Positions 43,581 to 54,795 of a DNA stretch of 64,000 nt are shown one piece after another. The position numbers and the translations under genes were made by a program. The DNA comes from Macrophomina tecta (lineage: Eukaryota > Ascomycota > Dothideomycetes > Botryosphaeriales > Botryosphaeriaceae). The notes under the pieces are model-generated. The model did not search any database. It was not told the origin of the DNA and saw only the letters and a list, made by a program, of their open reading frames with translations. The stretch is taken from the NCBI GenBank assembly GCA_024180945.1, contig JAKSGN010000033.1, positions 1,178,001 to 1,242,000 on the forward strand. Direction: 5' to 3'. The stretch's first letter is position 1. Each line of letters opens with the position of its first letter.

Positions 43581-44263
43581 CATGGATCGAATCCCATAAT
43601 CGCGACGCGCCGATGTTTGACTGAGCGAAAGAATACTCGCCGCTAGCAACAAATCACTCTGATAGCTTGGCCTCCCTACGAGATCACCGTTCTACGCCTC
43701 GGCTTTCGTGGCTCAAGTATTCCCGGGGCCCCCCGGGAAAAGGAAAGAGGGTGTAGATAAGGGTTTAAGCTTCCTCAAGCGCAGTAACCATAGTCTTGTC
43801 ATGATGTGTGGAATATTTGGGCTCAATTTCTTCAGCGTGGGCAACGTGCAACCAGAAGCTCATCACGCTTCGAGCAGTAACAGTGTTGGAAGAGCGTCAA
43901 TCACTACCACGGGAATCTGTTCAATAGTACATACCATTCATCGCGCTGTCATGTTCGCTGACCCGTAATCTGCTGCAAAGCCGGAAATTGACTTGTCTTA
44001 CTGTTACCGCGCTCTAAGACTTCCTACAGGTCTATGCGAAAGCACAGCCTCCTGTTCCCAGCGATGGCCCTATCTACAACAGCAGCCCCTCATCTGCCTA
44101 ATTAATAACAATCCTAAAGCACCATCGCCGGGTCGTGGTCGCTCAATTTTTAATCTTTTCCAAACTCCGCGCTGAACAGGGAATCTTTCCGTTGCAACCG
44201 AGAAAACGCCTGACCCATATCGATACCAGTTCCCATCCGTAACAATGCAAATGCTTATTTCTC
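43581..44263. other. Intergenic stretch with GC hairpin
   Basis: Upstream of the catalase pseudogene and downstream of RRN3. Contains the palindrome at 43720-43739; otherwise nothing. Confidence 0.6.
43720..43739. repeat. Perfect 9-bp inverted repeat
   Basis: TTCCCGGGG (43720-43728) and its reverse complement CCCCGGGAA (43731-43739) are separated by two bases, about 150 bp upstream of the catalase remnant. It could be a dyad regulatory site left from that promoter or a simple DNA palindrome. Confidence 0.6.
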
Positions 44264-46337
44264 TCACGTGCTGGCCTCCGTGGCCGTGCCTTCCTCAAAA
44301 TCCTCTTCAACCTCAGACTCGTCCGCTTCCGAGTCGCTGTAATCATCGGCCTCTTCCGGGTCGAGGCCCGGGACACTCCTCCATTCGTTGTAATCGCCCT
44401 CCATCCAACGCTTGCTCCGGGGAAGGTTGTAGGGGTCAAAGGGGAAATAAGAGTCGAGCTGGAGCGCACTTTCGCTGTTCTTCGCCGTAAGAGCCGTCTC
44501 TCTCTCTTGCACACCGTACATGACCGCGGCCGAGATGTTCCGTGAGAGACGTAATCGCTTGTTCTGCTCGAGAAGCGGGAAGACGTAGATAAAGCGAAGA
44601 TGATTGGCGATCCGTGCAAACTGTGTGACCACGCCTGGAGAGCACACCTTGAGCGGATTGAATTTCGAGTAGATGTTGCGCTTCATCATGTCCACGATAC
44701 CCGGCATCCATGACAATTCCTCATTCGAATAAAGAACATCCTCGATATCCGCGTCACTGAGCGTCTCATTGGTGAGTAGATCACGCCAGCGGAAGCAGAA
44801 GATGTACAGCAAGGCCTGCGACAATGCGTAGAAATTGGTGTAGCGCCTTAGATCGGGTCCTTTGCAGTTGACCTCATGGGCTTGTCGGAAGTAGTCAAGG
44901 TTCTTGCCAAGAATGATGAATATTTCCCGCACGGTTTCCCTTGAAACGTGGGCGCCACGCGCGATAAAACTGGCCAAATAAGCTGCTGCGGCAAGCCTCA
45001 CGATCTGTGGACGGGTCTTGTCGAAAGCGAGCTCGGCACATGCTGCTGAAAATTGCGCGATGAAAGTAGGCGTGGTTTGTGCGTAGTGGAAGAGAAGGAA
45101 CTGGGTGTGCCGAGAGCGATAGGTCGGCAGGATGATGTTCTTGAACTGTGAGAGTAAGAATTCGAAAGACTGCTGCGCATCGACATGCTTGCCCTCAACA
45201 AAGACACGGTGGTAATAACCGAAAAGAATGTCCAGGATAGCATCCATCTTGCCAACCGAGTCCCTGAGCTCCTGGATGCGCCTCTGATCATGGTCCATGC
45301 CGTCGTCGCTGGACGACTCATAATCACTGTTTTCCTCATCATCATCATCCAGCTCAGAACCTTCGTCTTCATCGTTGTCTTCCTCAAGCTTGTACAACGC
45401 CTGTTGCAGAACAGACTCCTCCAGTTCGTCCTCCAGGTCCTCCATATCCACCTGAATCTGGACGTCCAGCTTGACCAGTTTCTCCGTGATCAGGGCTAGC
45501 ACAGTACCTTGGAGCTCCGGTGCATACTCAATCACTTCCATGAGGTTGTTGAGGTACGTGAGGTATATCTTGGCACTGTCTTGTGAGGTGGGGAAAGTCG
45601 ATGCCAAGATGTTGGTGAGAACGCCACTTGCGGACGGAATGAGAATGAGAAGACGTCTTAGCGTTTCGTGGACACGTTGGCGGAGCTCGGAGCGTGTAAC
45701 GGGGGGATCCGTATCATGACGATTGTTTGGAGAGGGAACTATCAATCCGTCAGCGGGAGGGAAGCTCGCTGCAATATCCGGGGGCGTACACACCCCCATA
45801 GAAATGCTTCACGAGTGACTGGAGAACCGAGCCAGTGTATCCGCCGTGTGCCGACATCAAGCTGGCAAGAAGAGTAACGTAGAGTCTCTTGAAAGACTCA
45901 TCTCGTGCCAACCACTGGCAGTCGAGGATCGCATGGACAAGTCCAGAGCAGTTCTTGTTGAGCAGGCTCACATTGCCGATGAGAGCGACCACGTACTTGC
46001 TCAACAGCTTCGTAGATGGAGCAGCACTGGCGGTGGGGCGGGCCTTGAATAGTGTCTTGATTTCGTCGTAGGACGCGCTGTCACCAGCGACGTGCTTGTC
46101 GATGGCGCGTCTTACCTCCTCGCGGATGAGCTCGATGCCTTTCTCATTGTAGTCCTCCAGGAGGCGGATGTCGACATTGGGATCGAAGGAGACTCTCGGC
46201 CGCTTGCTCACACCGGGTGCGCGGGCTTCGCTATCCGAGTTGGAGTCGGAGTGCTTGCGCTTCAGACTGGGGCCTGGAATCGCCGCTTTGGCGGCGGATG
46301 ACGGCAGAGCCGTGACGGGGGCGGCGAGTGAGACCAT
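44264..46337 (-). CDS. RRN3: RNA polymerase I initiation factor Rrn3
   Basis: Two minus-strand exons, 46337-45794 and 45738-44264, with a 55-bp intron, give 672 residues. After a basic N-terminus (SKRPRVSFDP) the protein is an alpha-helical HEAT-like repeat protein. Rrn3 hallmarks include LLSKYVVALIGNVSLLNK, LVHAILDCQWLARDE, an acidic loop (SELDDDDEENSDYESSSDDG), RSRHTQFLLFHYAQ, YLASFIARGAHVSRETV, YALSQALLYIFCFRW and MKRNIYSKFNPLKVCSP. Further on come YVFPLLEQNKRLRL and FPFDPYNLPRSKRWMEGDYNEW, with an acidic tail. Rrn3 bridges Pol I and core factor at the rDNA promoter and is controlled by TOR-dependent phosphorylation of Ser-rich loops. Length and motif order are complete, and the gene looks intact. 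Confidence 0.96.
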
Positions 46338-47213
46338 GATTTCACTGCGGCATTCCGGAGTCGGGTAGTGGTTCCAAGAGTGTCGCGGGGTCTAAGGATT
46401 GGGTGGTAGTGATAGGCGCGCGTAAGAGCGTGTGGAAGTGTCGTGTGTGCGGTGCGGGCAGGATGAGAATTTGGCGTCCTGAGCGTAATTGCCAAGGACC
46501 GCGCTAAGGCACGTGCGCCTGAGGCACGTCTCGCGTGCCATTGTGTGCATTCACCACTCACAACTTCGCTTCAACAGTCGATTCACGCTTGTCAATCATT
46601 TATGCATACTTCACCTCGACATACTCCAATCTGTATATTGACAAGCATCCATTTGTCGCTGGCTGACTTCGTACCGATGGCTGTATTCGATCTGGCCGAA
46701 GGACGCCTGCCCCGGCACCTCCTGGAATGTTTCTTAACAATTGTCGCGGCCCGTCGTGACGACAGCAACAGGGAGATCAAAGAATGTCCTTTGGAAACAT
46801 CGAGAGCCACCCTGATTGCGTCAGAATCACAGCACCGGATCTTTCTTCACAAGGTCTCAGACGCGGGTACTTCGGCCATACTTGGCCTTACAAAGAGTCC
46901 GTGCAGAAAATTTTATATCCCTAGCCCCACATGCAAAGTGCTATTCCGCCGGCCGAAAGGCACGAGGGCCTGGCAGCGGTTTGGACTGGAGATGGTGTAC
47001 TGACTCTGCTGCTCCCTTTCCTTCTGCACTGCAGAACCGTCCACGCCATCGAGCAGAGCAAAGGATCCTGCACAACAGAAACGACATTTCACGTATGCTT
47101 TTTCACTCATCAACTAGGAAAGCACGGTCGATTACCTCTTTCGCGCGCAAAAAGTAAGATCGGAATCCGAAACGCAAACAACCTCCACCAGAAGCAAAAG
47201 AAATGATCATTGT
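46338..47213. other. Intergenic stretch, nothing recognised
   Basis: Promoter of RRN3 and spacer to the tRNA. A 152-codon plus-strand frame (46545-47003) lacks protein-like composition and is not called. A T4 run on the minus strand (47196-47199) serves as the likely Pol III terminator of the tRNA. Confidence 0.6.
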
Positions 47214-47214
47214 A

Positions 47215-47297
47215 GGTCCTACCCGGGATCGAACCGGGGTTGCGGGAATACTCTGGTACTTCAGAATCCCGAGTGCTAGCCACTACACTATAGAACC
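47215..47297 (-). tRNA. tRNA-Gln (CTG) with 12-nt intron
   Basis: A full cloverleaf folds on the minus strand: a 7-bp acceptor stem (GGTTCTA with TAGGACC), a D arm (GTGT/GCAC), an anticodon stem CGGGA/TCCCG with anticodon CTG, and a T arm CCCGG-TTCGATC-CCGGG. A 12-nt intron (47249-47260) sits at the canonical site one base 3' of the anticodon. A T4 terminator follows about 15 nt downstream. It decodes the Gln codon CAG. Confidence 0.95.
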
Positions 47298-49667
47298 GTT
47301 GAGTAGGCTCCTTCTTCTAGTACCTGGTCTAAACGTTAGCTCATGAAAGTTATATAACATATATTATTTGTCTCCGAGCTTGAACCGCCACATTATTCGA
47401 GAGGGAAGGCAATTTATAATATGTCTGCCTGTCTGGAAAGGTAGGCTGTTGGGCAATCGTGTAGAATGTTCCTTTGCACTACATAGTGGCCGAGGACCAA
47501 GCGAGGGAAGCTCAATGAACAAGCTTTTTACCCAGCCTAGGAGACACCAGAATGGAACCCACTGAGCATCTCCCGTTAGCCTAGAAAGCGGCTGAAGCCA
47601 ATAGAAAGTTGCGTTGGGAATTTGAGGCAAAGTTTCGGCTCTTCCTCCCTCATTTCCCGCGTATCGGCAACTCGTGAACGTACGCCGCTACAAACCTTCC
47701 AATTCTACAGTTCCTACGCAGCAGCATATGCATTACCAAGATGCACATGGTTCCTTTGAGATGCAAGCTCATCACGTTAGTCATGATGTTTGTAGAGCTT
47801 ATGACGGCACAACGGGGGAATACGACGCCGATTCTCAAGATATTCACACGAGCATTCACACTTGACTCTCATTCACTTAGCTTACTTCGGGCGAGGTTAT
47901 GATAGCTTTAGTATGCAATAAAGTAGAAGTGAACCAATATAGAAATTTGCCTCAAAAAAAAAAAAAAAAAAAAAAAAGGTAACAGTATCCAACTACATCC
48001 AGTGTTCAGAGGGTGCCATCAAGGGGCAACTGTTGATTTCCGTTAACGAGGCTTTGCTGAGCCATTAGCTTAGCAGTTACCTGTCGGCTGTCTCAGCCTG
48101 CAAGAGTTGGCCTGACGATTGGCAGCGTGTTTGTGCTCTGAGAATACGAAATAATCAACTGGGTGCGAGTATAGTCAGCTTTGCCGCAAGAGTGAATACA
48201 GGCGGATACTTCTAACTTGCACAAGTGCTTGCAATAACCGCCGCAGTACTATTGGAAAGAACGAATGAAATGCAATCGATCAGTCACGTTCTCATACATA
48301 ACAAACAATCTAGTAATTTCAATAATACGTAAGGGTCAGAGAAAGAAGCATGATGTCATCTAAACCGGCTCTGACGTGAGGGCAGAAACCTGAATACTAT
48401 ACTGTCAGGCGTGTTTGTAGATCCGCGGCTTTCACAAGCACTCGCATTGGTCCAATAAAAGAAGCGCCCGGAAGTGACCGTTCAACATTGGCACAACCCA
48501 TCACCAGCTGACCAATTGGCTACTATGTATTCGGTCTCAACTGACAGGGGAAGGCTTTGGGTGGAATCCTTCCCTTCGGCAAGCTGCAGGAAGTGTGGCG
48601 GAGTCGAGATTAGATCTCGCCGGAGACATACCTTGTTGGGACGGGAACAATGGGCATCTGCGCAGCCGGTCGGGTCCGAAGGCAATATAGAAGCTCAGAA
48701 AAGGCGCCAATGGAGAGATTCCAGATTGCGTTTGAAAGCATCCATGCCGTCGGATATTGCATGGAGGGGAGCTCCCTGCCCAGTCTATTGCGCGCAACAA
48801 CGCCATTCTCCTGCACTGCGACACTCCCCACCGAAGAGGCCCGAATGAAGGAAGCTTCCCGAACCACGCAAAGATCCGCCTCACCCTTGCAACAATTGGA
48901 CATGTTGCACGGACGACAGCGGCAGGTGAATACCCGTTGAGGATGGCGACGGGGAGTGCACCGGACACCTGAATCGAGGGCGCATGCGAAAAAGCACGAT
49001 TCTCCGGCGAATAAGCCGATGAGCGCGGTGGGGAGAATCGATGGATCGAGTTGCTTGCTTCGGCCAGCCGAACGAGCTGACCAGGGGCTAGTCGAGTGCA
49101 AGCTGGCCCCGCGCGTGATGATCAGGGCGGGGAGGAACACGGCGGCGGCTGCGGGTACTAAAAGGAAGCATCCGAGAACTCTGCACAATCCGTATGGTAA
49201 GAAGCGGTTGCGCTGTGTCAGCAGCAGCGGGCAGCCAATCAGCACAAGCACGACCAGGGAATCAGCGCGCGGAAAGCGGCCGCAGGAAGTCGATTCCGCT
49301 TGCCATCGTGTACACGAATGACCGGTCATCGTCAGCCTAGCACGCATGGCTGGGGAGGGTGGATCAGAGAGTGACCGACGCGGAGAGCGATGGATTGCGA
49401 TGGAGCAACAAGGCTGGGCCGTTGCCAGGGATTGGTAAGAATTTGTTAAGCAGCTCGTCGGGATTGCCGATTGCCCGCATCCCCATTATGTACCCGCTGC
49501 CTTAGGCCGATGCGCACGGATCATGATGCAACAGCTCTGCCCTCGCCCCATTGCGGGTTAAATAGAACGCTCCCAGCCGCAAGCGGGGTGCATCCAGCTC
49601 TCATTCCACTCAGCCCGCCTTTGCAACCCTCTCACCCTCTCTCGATACCCCCCCAAACTCCGCAACA
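47298..49667. other. 2.4-kb intergenic stretch, nothing recognised
   Basis: Contains an A24 tract (47954-47977), an AT-richer first half and a GC-richer second half. Frames up to 245 codons on the minus strand (48610-49347) have Cys/Arg/Ser-heavy, non-protein-like composition. A TTAAATA about 105 bp before the flavodoxin-like gene (49558-49564) may be its TATA element. Confidence 0.5.
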
Positions 49668-50416
49668 ATGGCTCCTAAGATTGCTATCGTCTACGTAGGT
49701 CTCCCCGCGTTGCTCGTTCGAGCCCCCATCCCTGCATGACGCAAGCTGACAGCTCTTCCTCGCGATAGTACTCGATGTACGGCCACATCAAGACTCTGGC
49801 CGAGGCTGAGAAGAAGGGTATCGAGGCCGCTGGGGGTTCCGTCGACCTCTTCCAGTACGTTTCTCATCAATCTCATCCTTCGCCATGATCCACCACCTGA
49901 CCATCCATAAGGATTCCCGAGACCCTCTCCGACGAGGTCCTCGCCAAGATGCACGCTCCTCCCAAGGACTCTTCCATTCCCACCCTGAACGACCCCAAGG
50001 AGCTCGAGGCCTACGACGCCTTCCTGTTCGGTATCCCCACAAGGTACGGCAACTTCCCCGCCCAGTGGAAGGCTTTCTGGGACAGGACCGGCGGCCAATG
50101 GGCCACTGGCGCCTTCTGGGGCAAGTACGCCGGTCTGTTCATCAGCACCGGCACCCTTGGTGGCGGCCAGGAAAGCACTGCCATTGCCGCCATGTCGACT
50201 CTCACCCACCATGGCTTCATCTACGTCCCTCTCGGCTACAAGCACACCTTCGCCCTGCTTTCTGACCTATCCGAGGTCCGCGGTGGCTCCCCTTGGGGTG
50301 CCGGTACCTTCTCCGCCGGCGACGGTTCGCGCCAGCCCTCGGCCAAGGAACTTGAGCTCGCTCAGGCTCAGGGCAAGGCCTTCTACGAGTCCGTCTCCAA
50401 GGTCAACTTTGCATGA
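49668..50416 (+). CDS. Flavodoxin-like NAD(P)H:quinone oxidoreductase (WrbA/Pst2; Cla h 7/Alt a 7 type)
   Basis: Three exons, 49668-49694, 49769-49854 and 49912-50416, give 205 residues, the usual length. The FMN phosphate loop is built across the first intron ([15 protein letters not shown]). Other hallmarks are [63 protein letters not shown] and the C-terminal [14 protein letters not shown] helix. Enzymes of this WrbA family reduce quinones by two electrons with NAD(P)H, protecting against redox stress in the cytosol. Close fungal relatives are known minor allergens of Alternaria and Cladosporium; that is a homology note only. Strong codon bias toward C-ending codons suggests high expression. 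Confidence 0.95.
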
Positions 50417-50939
50417 CTAGATGGCGGCAAGGAGGAAGCCACCAACGGCGCGAACAGCGGCGCTGAGAAGAAACATGATACCCCTGCTGGCACGCAGCAG
50501 CAGGCCACGACGTCTCCAAATGAGCCTCAAAAGAAAGAGAAGAAGGAGGGTCCCTGCGGTCTTCCTGTGAAGTGCTCAATAATGTGAATTCGCGCGGCCG
50601 ATCGTGTGCAAGCCAGAAAAACACGATTGCAAAACCTAGTAATTCAATTAGTTCCTCCATGAGTTTTAGATCCGCCACAGTGACTCCAGAGGTCGGCATG
50701 AGTGTTTCCTAACTGAGATGGCCAGCTTACTGCACAACTGTAGATACGAGCTCCGTTACTCAACCACGTTAGTTGATAGTTACCGAAAAATACGGATGAA
50801 CAGTAAGCTTCCGGAACAAGTCTTCAGCACAGTATCCTAGCTGTCGGTCACTTTATTCAGAGGTGACCCGATTTCGCAGGACATCTGGAGAATGCACGTA
50901 TAATTGGGTATATGCATGCTTATTCCGATACGGCCCGAA
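50417..50939. other. Convergent 3' region, nothing recognised
   Basis: Just after the flavodoxin-like stop codon (50420-50580) the sequence remains Lys/Glu/Gln-codon-rich, as if a longer C-terminal tail once existed, but no frame continues the protein. Otherwise spacer. Confidence 0.5.
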
Positions 50940-51794
50940 TCACTTGGTCCAGGGAAGTCCCAATTTCTTCATCTCCACAGCCAGCTGGAATATGTAATCC
51001 AAGCTATAAGCGGCACTTCCGTCAGCGCATTTCCCAAAAAAAAAAAAAAAAAAAAAATCAAGAATCAACAGGTGCGCTTACCTCTCACACTGGGTCTTGG
51101 CCTTGTGCACATTGTCTCCCCAGACATAGATACCATGCCTCCTTACCAGGATAGCATAGGTGTCGGGGTACTTCTCCATTGCAGCCGACAAAGTGTCTGC
51201 CAGGTCCTCCTCGTGGGCAGTGTTCTCGATGATGGGAATGCGCAGACGGTCGAAATAGCCCAAGTTGCCGGGCTTGCCGCGACCCTTGGGAATCCCCTTG
51301 ATCTGCTCGATCATCTCGATCTCAAAGCACGCATCGCTGCCGAACTCGCGCTCGACAAGCAAGGTGACGAGGACGGCCCATTGCGAATGGGTATGGATGC
51401 AGCAGCCGGCGCCGCGGTTGAAGGCCTCGAGGAACAGCGGGGTGCATGCCGAGGGCTTGAGGACCTGGGGCTTGCGCAGATATTCGCGGGTGTTGAAGTC
51501 CATGACAAACATGTCGGTGGGCTTCATCAGCTCTTTCTGCACGCCCGAGGGCGCGATGAAGATGTGGTCATGGTGCTTGATGCTCGTGCCGCCGCCAGTA
51601 CCGGTGACCTGTGGTGGGTGGACGAAGGGGTTAGCGGGCAGCAGAGCTCGCGGGTAGCAATGTTGGGCTCAAGCGTATGGCAATCCTACCCAGCCCAAGG
51701 TGTAGAACTTGCGGCACAGTTCACAGATCAGATTGGCCGGGTGTTCGGGGTCCGAGGAGTGGATGAGCGCGTCATTGTTCGCTTCGGAGGCCAT
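50940..51794 (-). CDS. MDE1: Methylthioribulose-1-phosphate dehydratase (Mde1)
   Basis: Three minus-strand exons, 51794-51690, 51608-51082 and 51003-50940, give 231 residues. I chose the ATG at 51794 because the usual family N-terminus ([17 protein letters not shown]) begins right after it. Class II aldolase features are [10 protein letters not shown] across the first intron, IAPSGVQKE, the zinc pair HTHSQWAV, and the late zinc His in [12 protein letters not shown]. The end ([18 protein letters not shown]) needs the last exon. Mde1 dehydrates methylthioribulose-1-phosphate in the methionine salvage pathway in the cytosol. The second intron carries a T22 tract on the coding strand. It is divergent from the NmrA-like gene. 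Confidence 0.95.
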
Positions 51795-52329
51795 CGTGTC
51801 GGCGGCGGCAGTAGTGCTGGAGAGGGAGTGGTGGTTGGGGAGGGCTGCAATGGTGGGGATGGGGCTCACAATATTTTGCACGGCGTATCGATAAGCGGGA
51901 TTGCGTCACTCCTGGTTCGCGGCCAGATGCAGAGCCTGTCGGTATTTGCACCACGATCAGTGGTGGTCGGGGAGGCGGTCAACCCAGCATCAAAGATCGC
52001 AAAAATCTCATGCCCGGCACTAACTAGGATCATCCAAAGTCCGCCACTCACGCTGACATGGTGCCTTTCCCGAGTCTCGCCCACCCCGTGAGCCGCAACC
52101 GCATTGTCCCGTAGAAGGATTATGTGCCAGCCTTAAGCTCCTACGCCCTCCAACAGGAACACGCTGCGGCACGTGGACTGTGGCGTGGTTCCACTCTGGC
52201 CGGGCTTGCTAGCCGCTTATATATAACCAACCTGCTGGAAGCCACCAGAATAAACACTGCTTCAATCCCTTTTTATGCTGCTCTCTGTCCCTTCCCCAGT
52301 CAGATATCCTGTCACTGACACTGTCCAAG
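51795..52329. other. Divergent promoter region MDE1 / NmrA-like gene
   Basis: 535-bp spacer between opposite starts containing a TATA-like run (listed). No gene. Confidence 0.65.
52218..52226 (+). promoter_or_regulatory. TATA box of the NmrA-like gene
   Basis: TATATATAA about 104 bp before the ATG, followed by a CT-containing leader. Typical spacing for a regulated fungal gene. Confidence 0.55.
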
Positions 52330-53268
52330 ATGCCCAAAATTACGATCACTGGCGCCTCAGGCAAACTGGGCGGTGCTGTCCTCCGCAACCTGCTATCATA
52401 CAAGCTGCTCCCCCCTCAGGACATCACCGTCACCACCTCCTCGTCACCTGACGACCCGCGGTGGGATGAAGTCAAAGAACAGGGCGTCCACGTCTGCAAG
52501 GCCAGCTACGACGACAAGGCCTCCATGGAAGCCGCCTTCAAGGGCTGCGAACGCCTACTGATCGTGTCAACCCCGCGCATTAGCATGGACTTCAACGACG
52601 CACCCTACGGCCAAGGCCGCGAGGCCCACCACTTCGCCGCCATCGAGGCTGCGCGCACGGCCGGCGTGCAGCACATCTACTACACGTCGCTGGGCTTCAA
52701 GAGCGAGAGCAAGGCGGGCGTGATGCGCGCACACAACCGCACCGAGGAGTTCCTGCGCATGCTCTCCGACACGGGTTTCACCATCCTGCGACAGGGACTG
52801 TACAACGAGTCCTGGCCGCTCTATCTCGGCCACGGCAACCTGTCCGGCCGCGACGATCGCGACGAGATCGTTGTCGCCGGCGACGGCAGAGTGAGCTGGG
52901 CCGCAATCGACGACCTGGGCCTCGCCACGGCCACCGTCCTGGTCGACGACCCCTCGGGCTACGCTGGCATTACCATCGCCCTCTCCAACGTCACCAGCTT
53001 CACCCTCCGCGAAGTCGCCGCCATGGTCTCCGAGGCCAAGGGCCGGGAGGTCAAACTGAAGGTCGTCTCTCGCGATGAGCACGAGAAATACTACATCGAG
53101 TGCCGCGGAATGGATCCCGCCTACGTTCGATGGTGGGCCACCACGTACGATGCCGTGCGTGACAACGAATGTGAATGCCCGGATCCCACCCTGGAACGTC
53201 TGCTGGCGAGGTACGGCAGGCAACCAAAGCCGCTGCAGGAAACCATCAATGAAATGCTCCGCGCTTAG
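52330..53268 (+). CDS. NmrA-like NAD(P)-binding protein (atypical SDR)
   Basis: Single exon, 312 residues. The N-terminus has the Rossmann motif ITGASGKLGGAVLRNLL. It is followed by an SDR-like layout: VSTPRISMDF, HIYYTSLGF where the catalytic Tyr would lie, the substrate-side LRQGLYNESWPLYLG, and VSWAAIDDLGLATATVL. These match NmrA-like/QOR2-type proteins, which bind NAD(P) and act either as quinone or other small-molecule reductases or as redox-sensing regulators. The Y-x-x-x-K of classical SDRs is absent, which is usual in this group. Function in this organism unknown. GC-rich with strong codon bias; the TATA box suggests inducibility. Confidence 0.9.
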   Translation: MPKITITGASGKLGGAVLRNLLSYKLLPPQDITVTTSSSPDDPRWDEVKEQGVHVCKASYDDKASMEAAFKGCERLLIVSTPRISMDFNDAPYGQGREAHHFAAIEAARTAGVQHIYYTSLGFKSESKAGVMRAHNRTEEFLRMLSDTGFTILRQGLYNESWPLYLGHGNLSGRDDRDEIVVAGDGRVSWAAIDDLGLATATVLVDDPSGYAGITIALSNVTSFTLREVAAMVSEAKGREVKLKVVSRDEHEKYYIECRGMDPAYVRWWATTYDAVRDNECECPDPTLERLLARYGRQPKPLQETINEMLRA

Positions 53269-54795
53269 AGAAGAGCTACAAAGTATTCTTTTTCACTCTC
53301 AATGCGAACGATTTGGGCAGAAAAGAAAAATAGACTCACCAGTCTTGCGTGATTCTATGATCTCACCGCCGTAGCCTTGACGAAAAGGAAAAGGAAAAAA
53401 AAAAGGAGAGAAACAATAGGCACATGATTCCTATTCATAGTCCAATCTGGGCAATGTCTGTCGATTTTCTGGATAATCGTTTACCGTTGACTTGACCCTT
53501 CCGGGCCACCATGACGCCCTTCTTGCATAACTTCATAGATGAATGTGGTATGTCGTCCATGAGGAAAATTTCCCTCTTCGTAGAGCAGTAAAAGGGCGGC
53601 CCGCAGACCACAGCTGCGCTCATCGCTACTTCTGCCCGCCATGACAGTAACTTTGCTCCTTAACATTGCATTGGCCTCCAAAATAGGTTTCACCGAGGCC
53701 TCCATTGGTGGCAAAGACTACAACAGTCCCCAAAGAGATGGACTTCCGCACCTCGAAAGCGTACCTAGCGGCCAAGGCAGGAAAAGAGATCATCCGCAAG
53801 TCCCTCCGCACACAATGCTTATCAGCGCTATTTACACCTTTGGGCCGAGAGCTGGACTTTTCCGCAGTCTCTAGCTTGACACACATCAACTTTGTCAAGT
53901 CTTCGTAGAATATTCCCCCCCCCCCCTCTCTCTCTCTTCTCTCCCCCTAACCTCTTCCATACGAACAGCAAAGCCGCAAATAAGAATTTCGATGTCATGG
54001 TACAGAGAGAGAGACGCGGGAAGAGAACCCCAAAAAACAAGTCTGGAAAGGACAACTGCATATAGCATCGGCGATCCGGCATCAGCCCCCTCGCAGAAAA
54101 GGCTGCCCGCAATTGGTCGGACCCACAGATTCCAGAGCTCGTCATGAAAGTGCAATTGATATGAAGCAGAAAATAGGGTGGTTTCGGTCCTAGATATGTA
54201 ATGTAATCGTCATGCAAAGCAATTGCTCAGCTTCTGGAGAGCGGGATATGATGGGATGGATAATCTTTTACCAAAGTTGAGAAGGACCAATCAAATGTCT
54301 GTTTCTGCCACAGTATAGATACGCATGTTTTGATCAAGAAGCTTTTGAAGAATCGACTCGTCAATTCGATTTAGCCCATGCGCCCCAGCGGGCGACCCAA
54401 GGATACCGTTGCCTGCTTTTCACAATCGCTCTGCTCTTTGCGTTCCGAAGCGCAGGCCTTTGAACGCAAATCATCGTTCCCATCACCCCCCTGTCATCCC
54501 ATCAGTGGCCGCTCACGCCGTTCATACTCTTATTTACAAACCAGTCGGAAGAATAAAAAAAACCTCATCATATACCCTGAGCTGCAAATAGCTGGCGGCG
54601 ACTAGAAAAAAAAAAGAAAGTGAAGGGTAAAGAAAAAAAAAAAAACCAGAACTGAGAAAGTAAAACTCCTCTGGAAACATTAGTGACTGACGTGCTTTTT
54701 ATGATCGGATCGTCGTGATGGGCCAGCCTCGAAATTCTGTGCTGGCTACATGCAGGCCGTTGCTGTTGGCCAAAATTGAACTTCGCGTCGTCTTC
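53269..54795. other. 1.5-kb convergent 3' region, low-complexity tracts
   Basis: Contains a C12 tract followed by CT repeats (53915-53941) and two A-rich runs near 54606-54646. Short frames only; none resembles a protein family. Confidence 0.6.

Noticed and set aside
46545..47003. 152-codon plus-strand frame between RRN3 and the tRNA
   Set aside because: Lies in a promoter or spacer region, with no motif.
48610..49347. 245-codon minus-strand frame with a hydrophobic stretch
   Set aside because: Cys/Arg-rich, no membrane-protein pattern beyond one segment, no homology I recognise.
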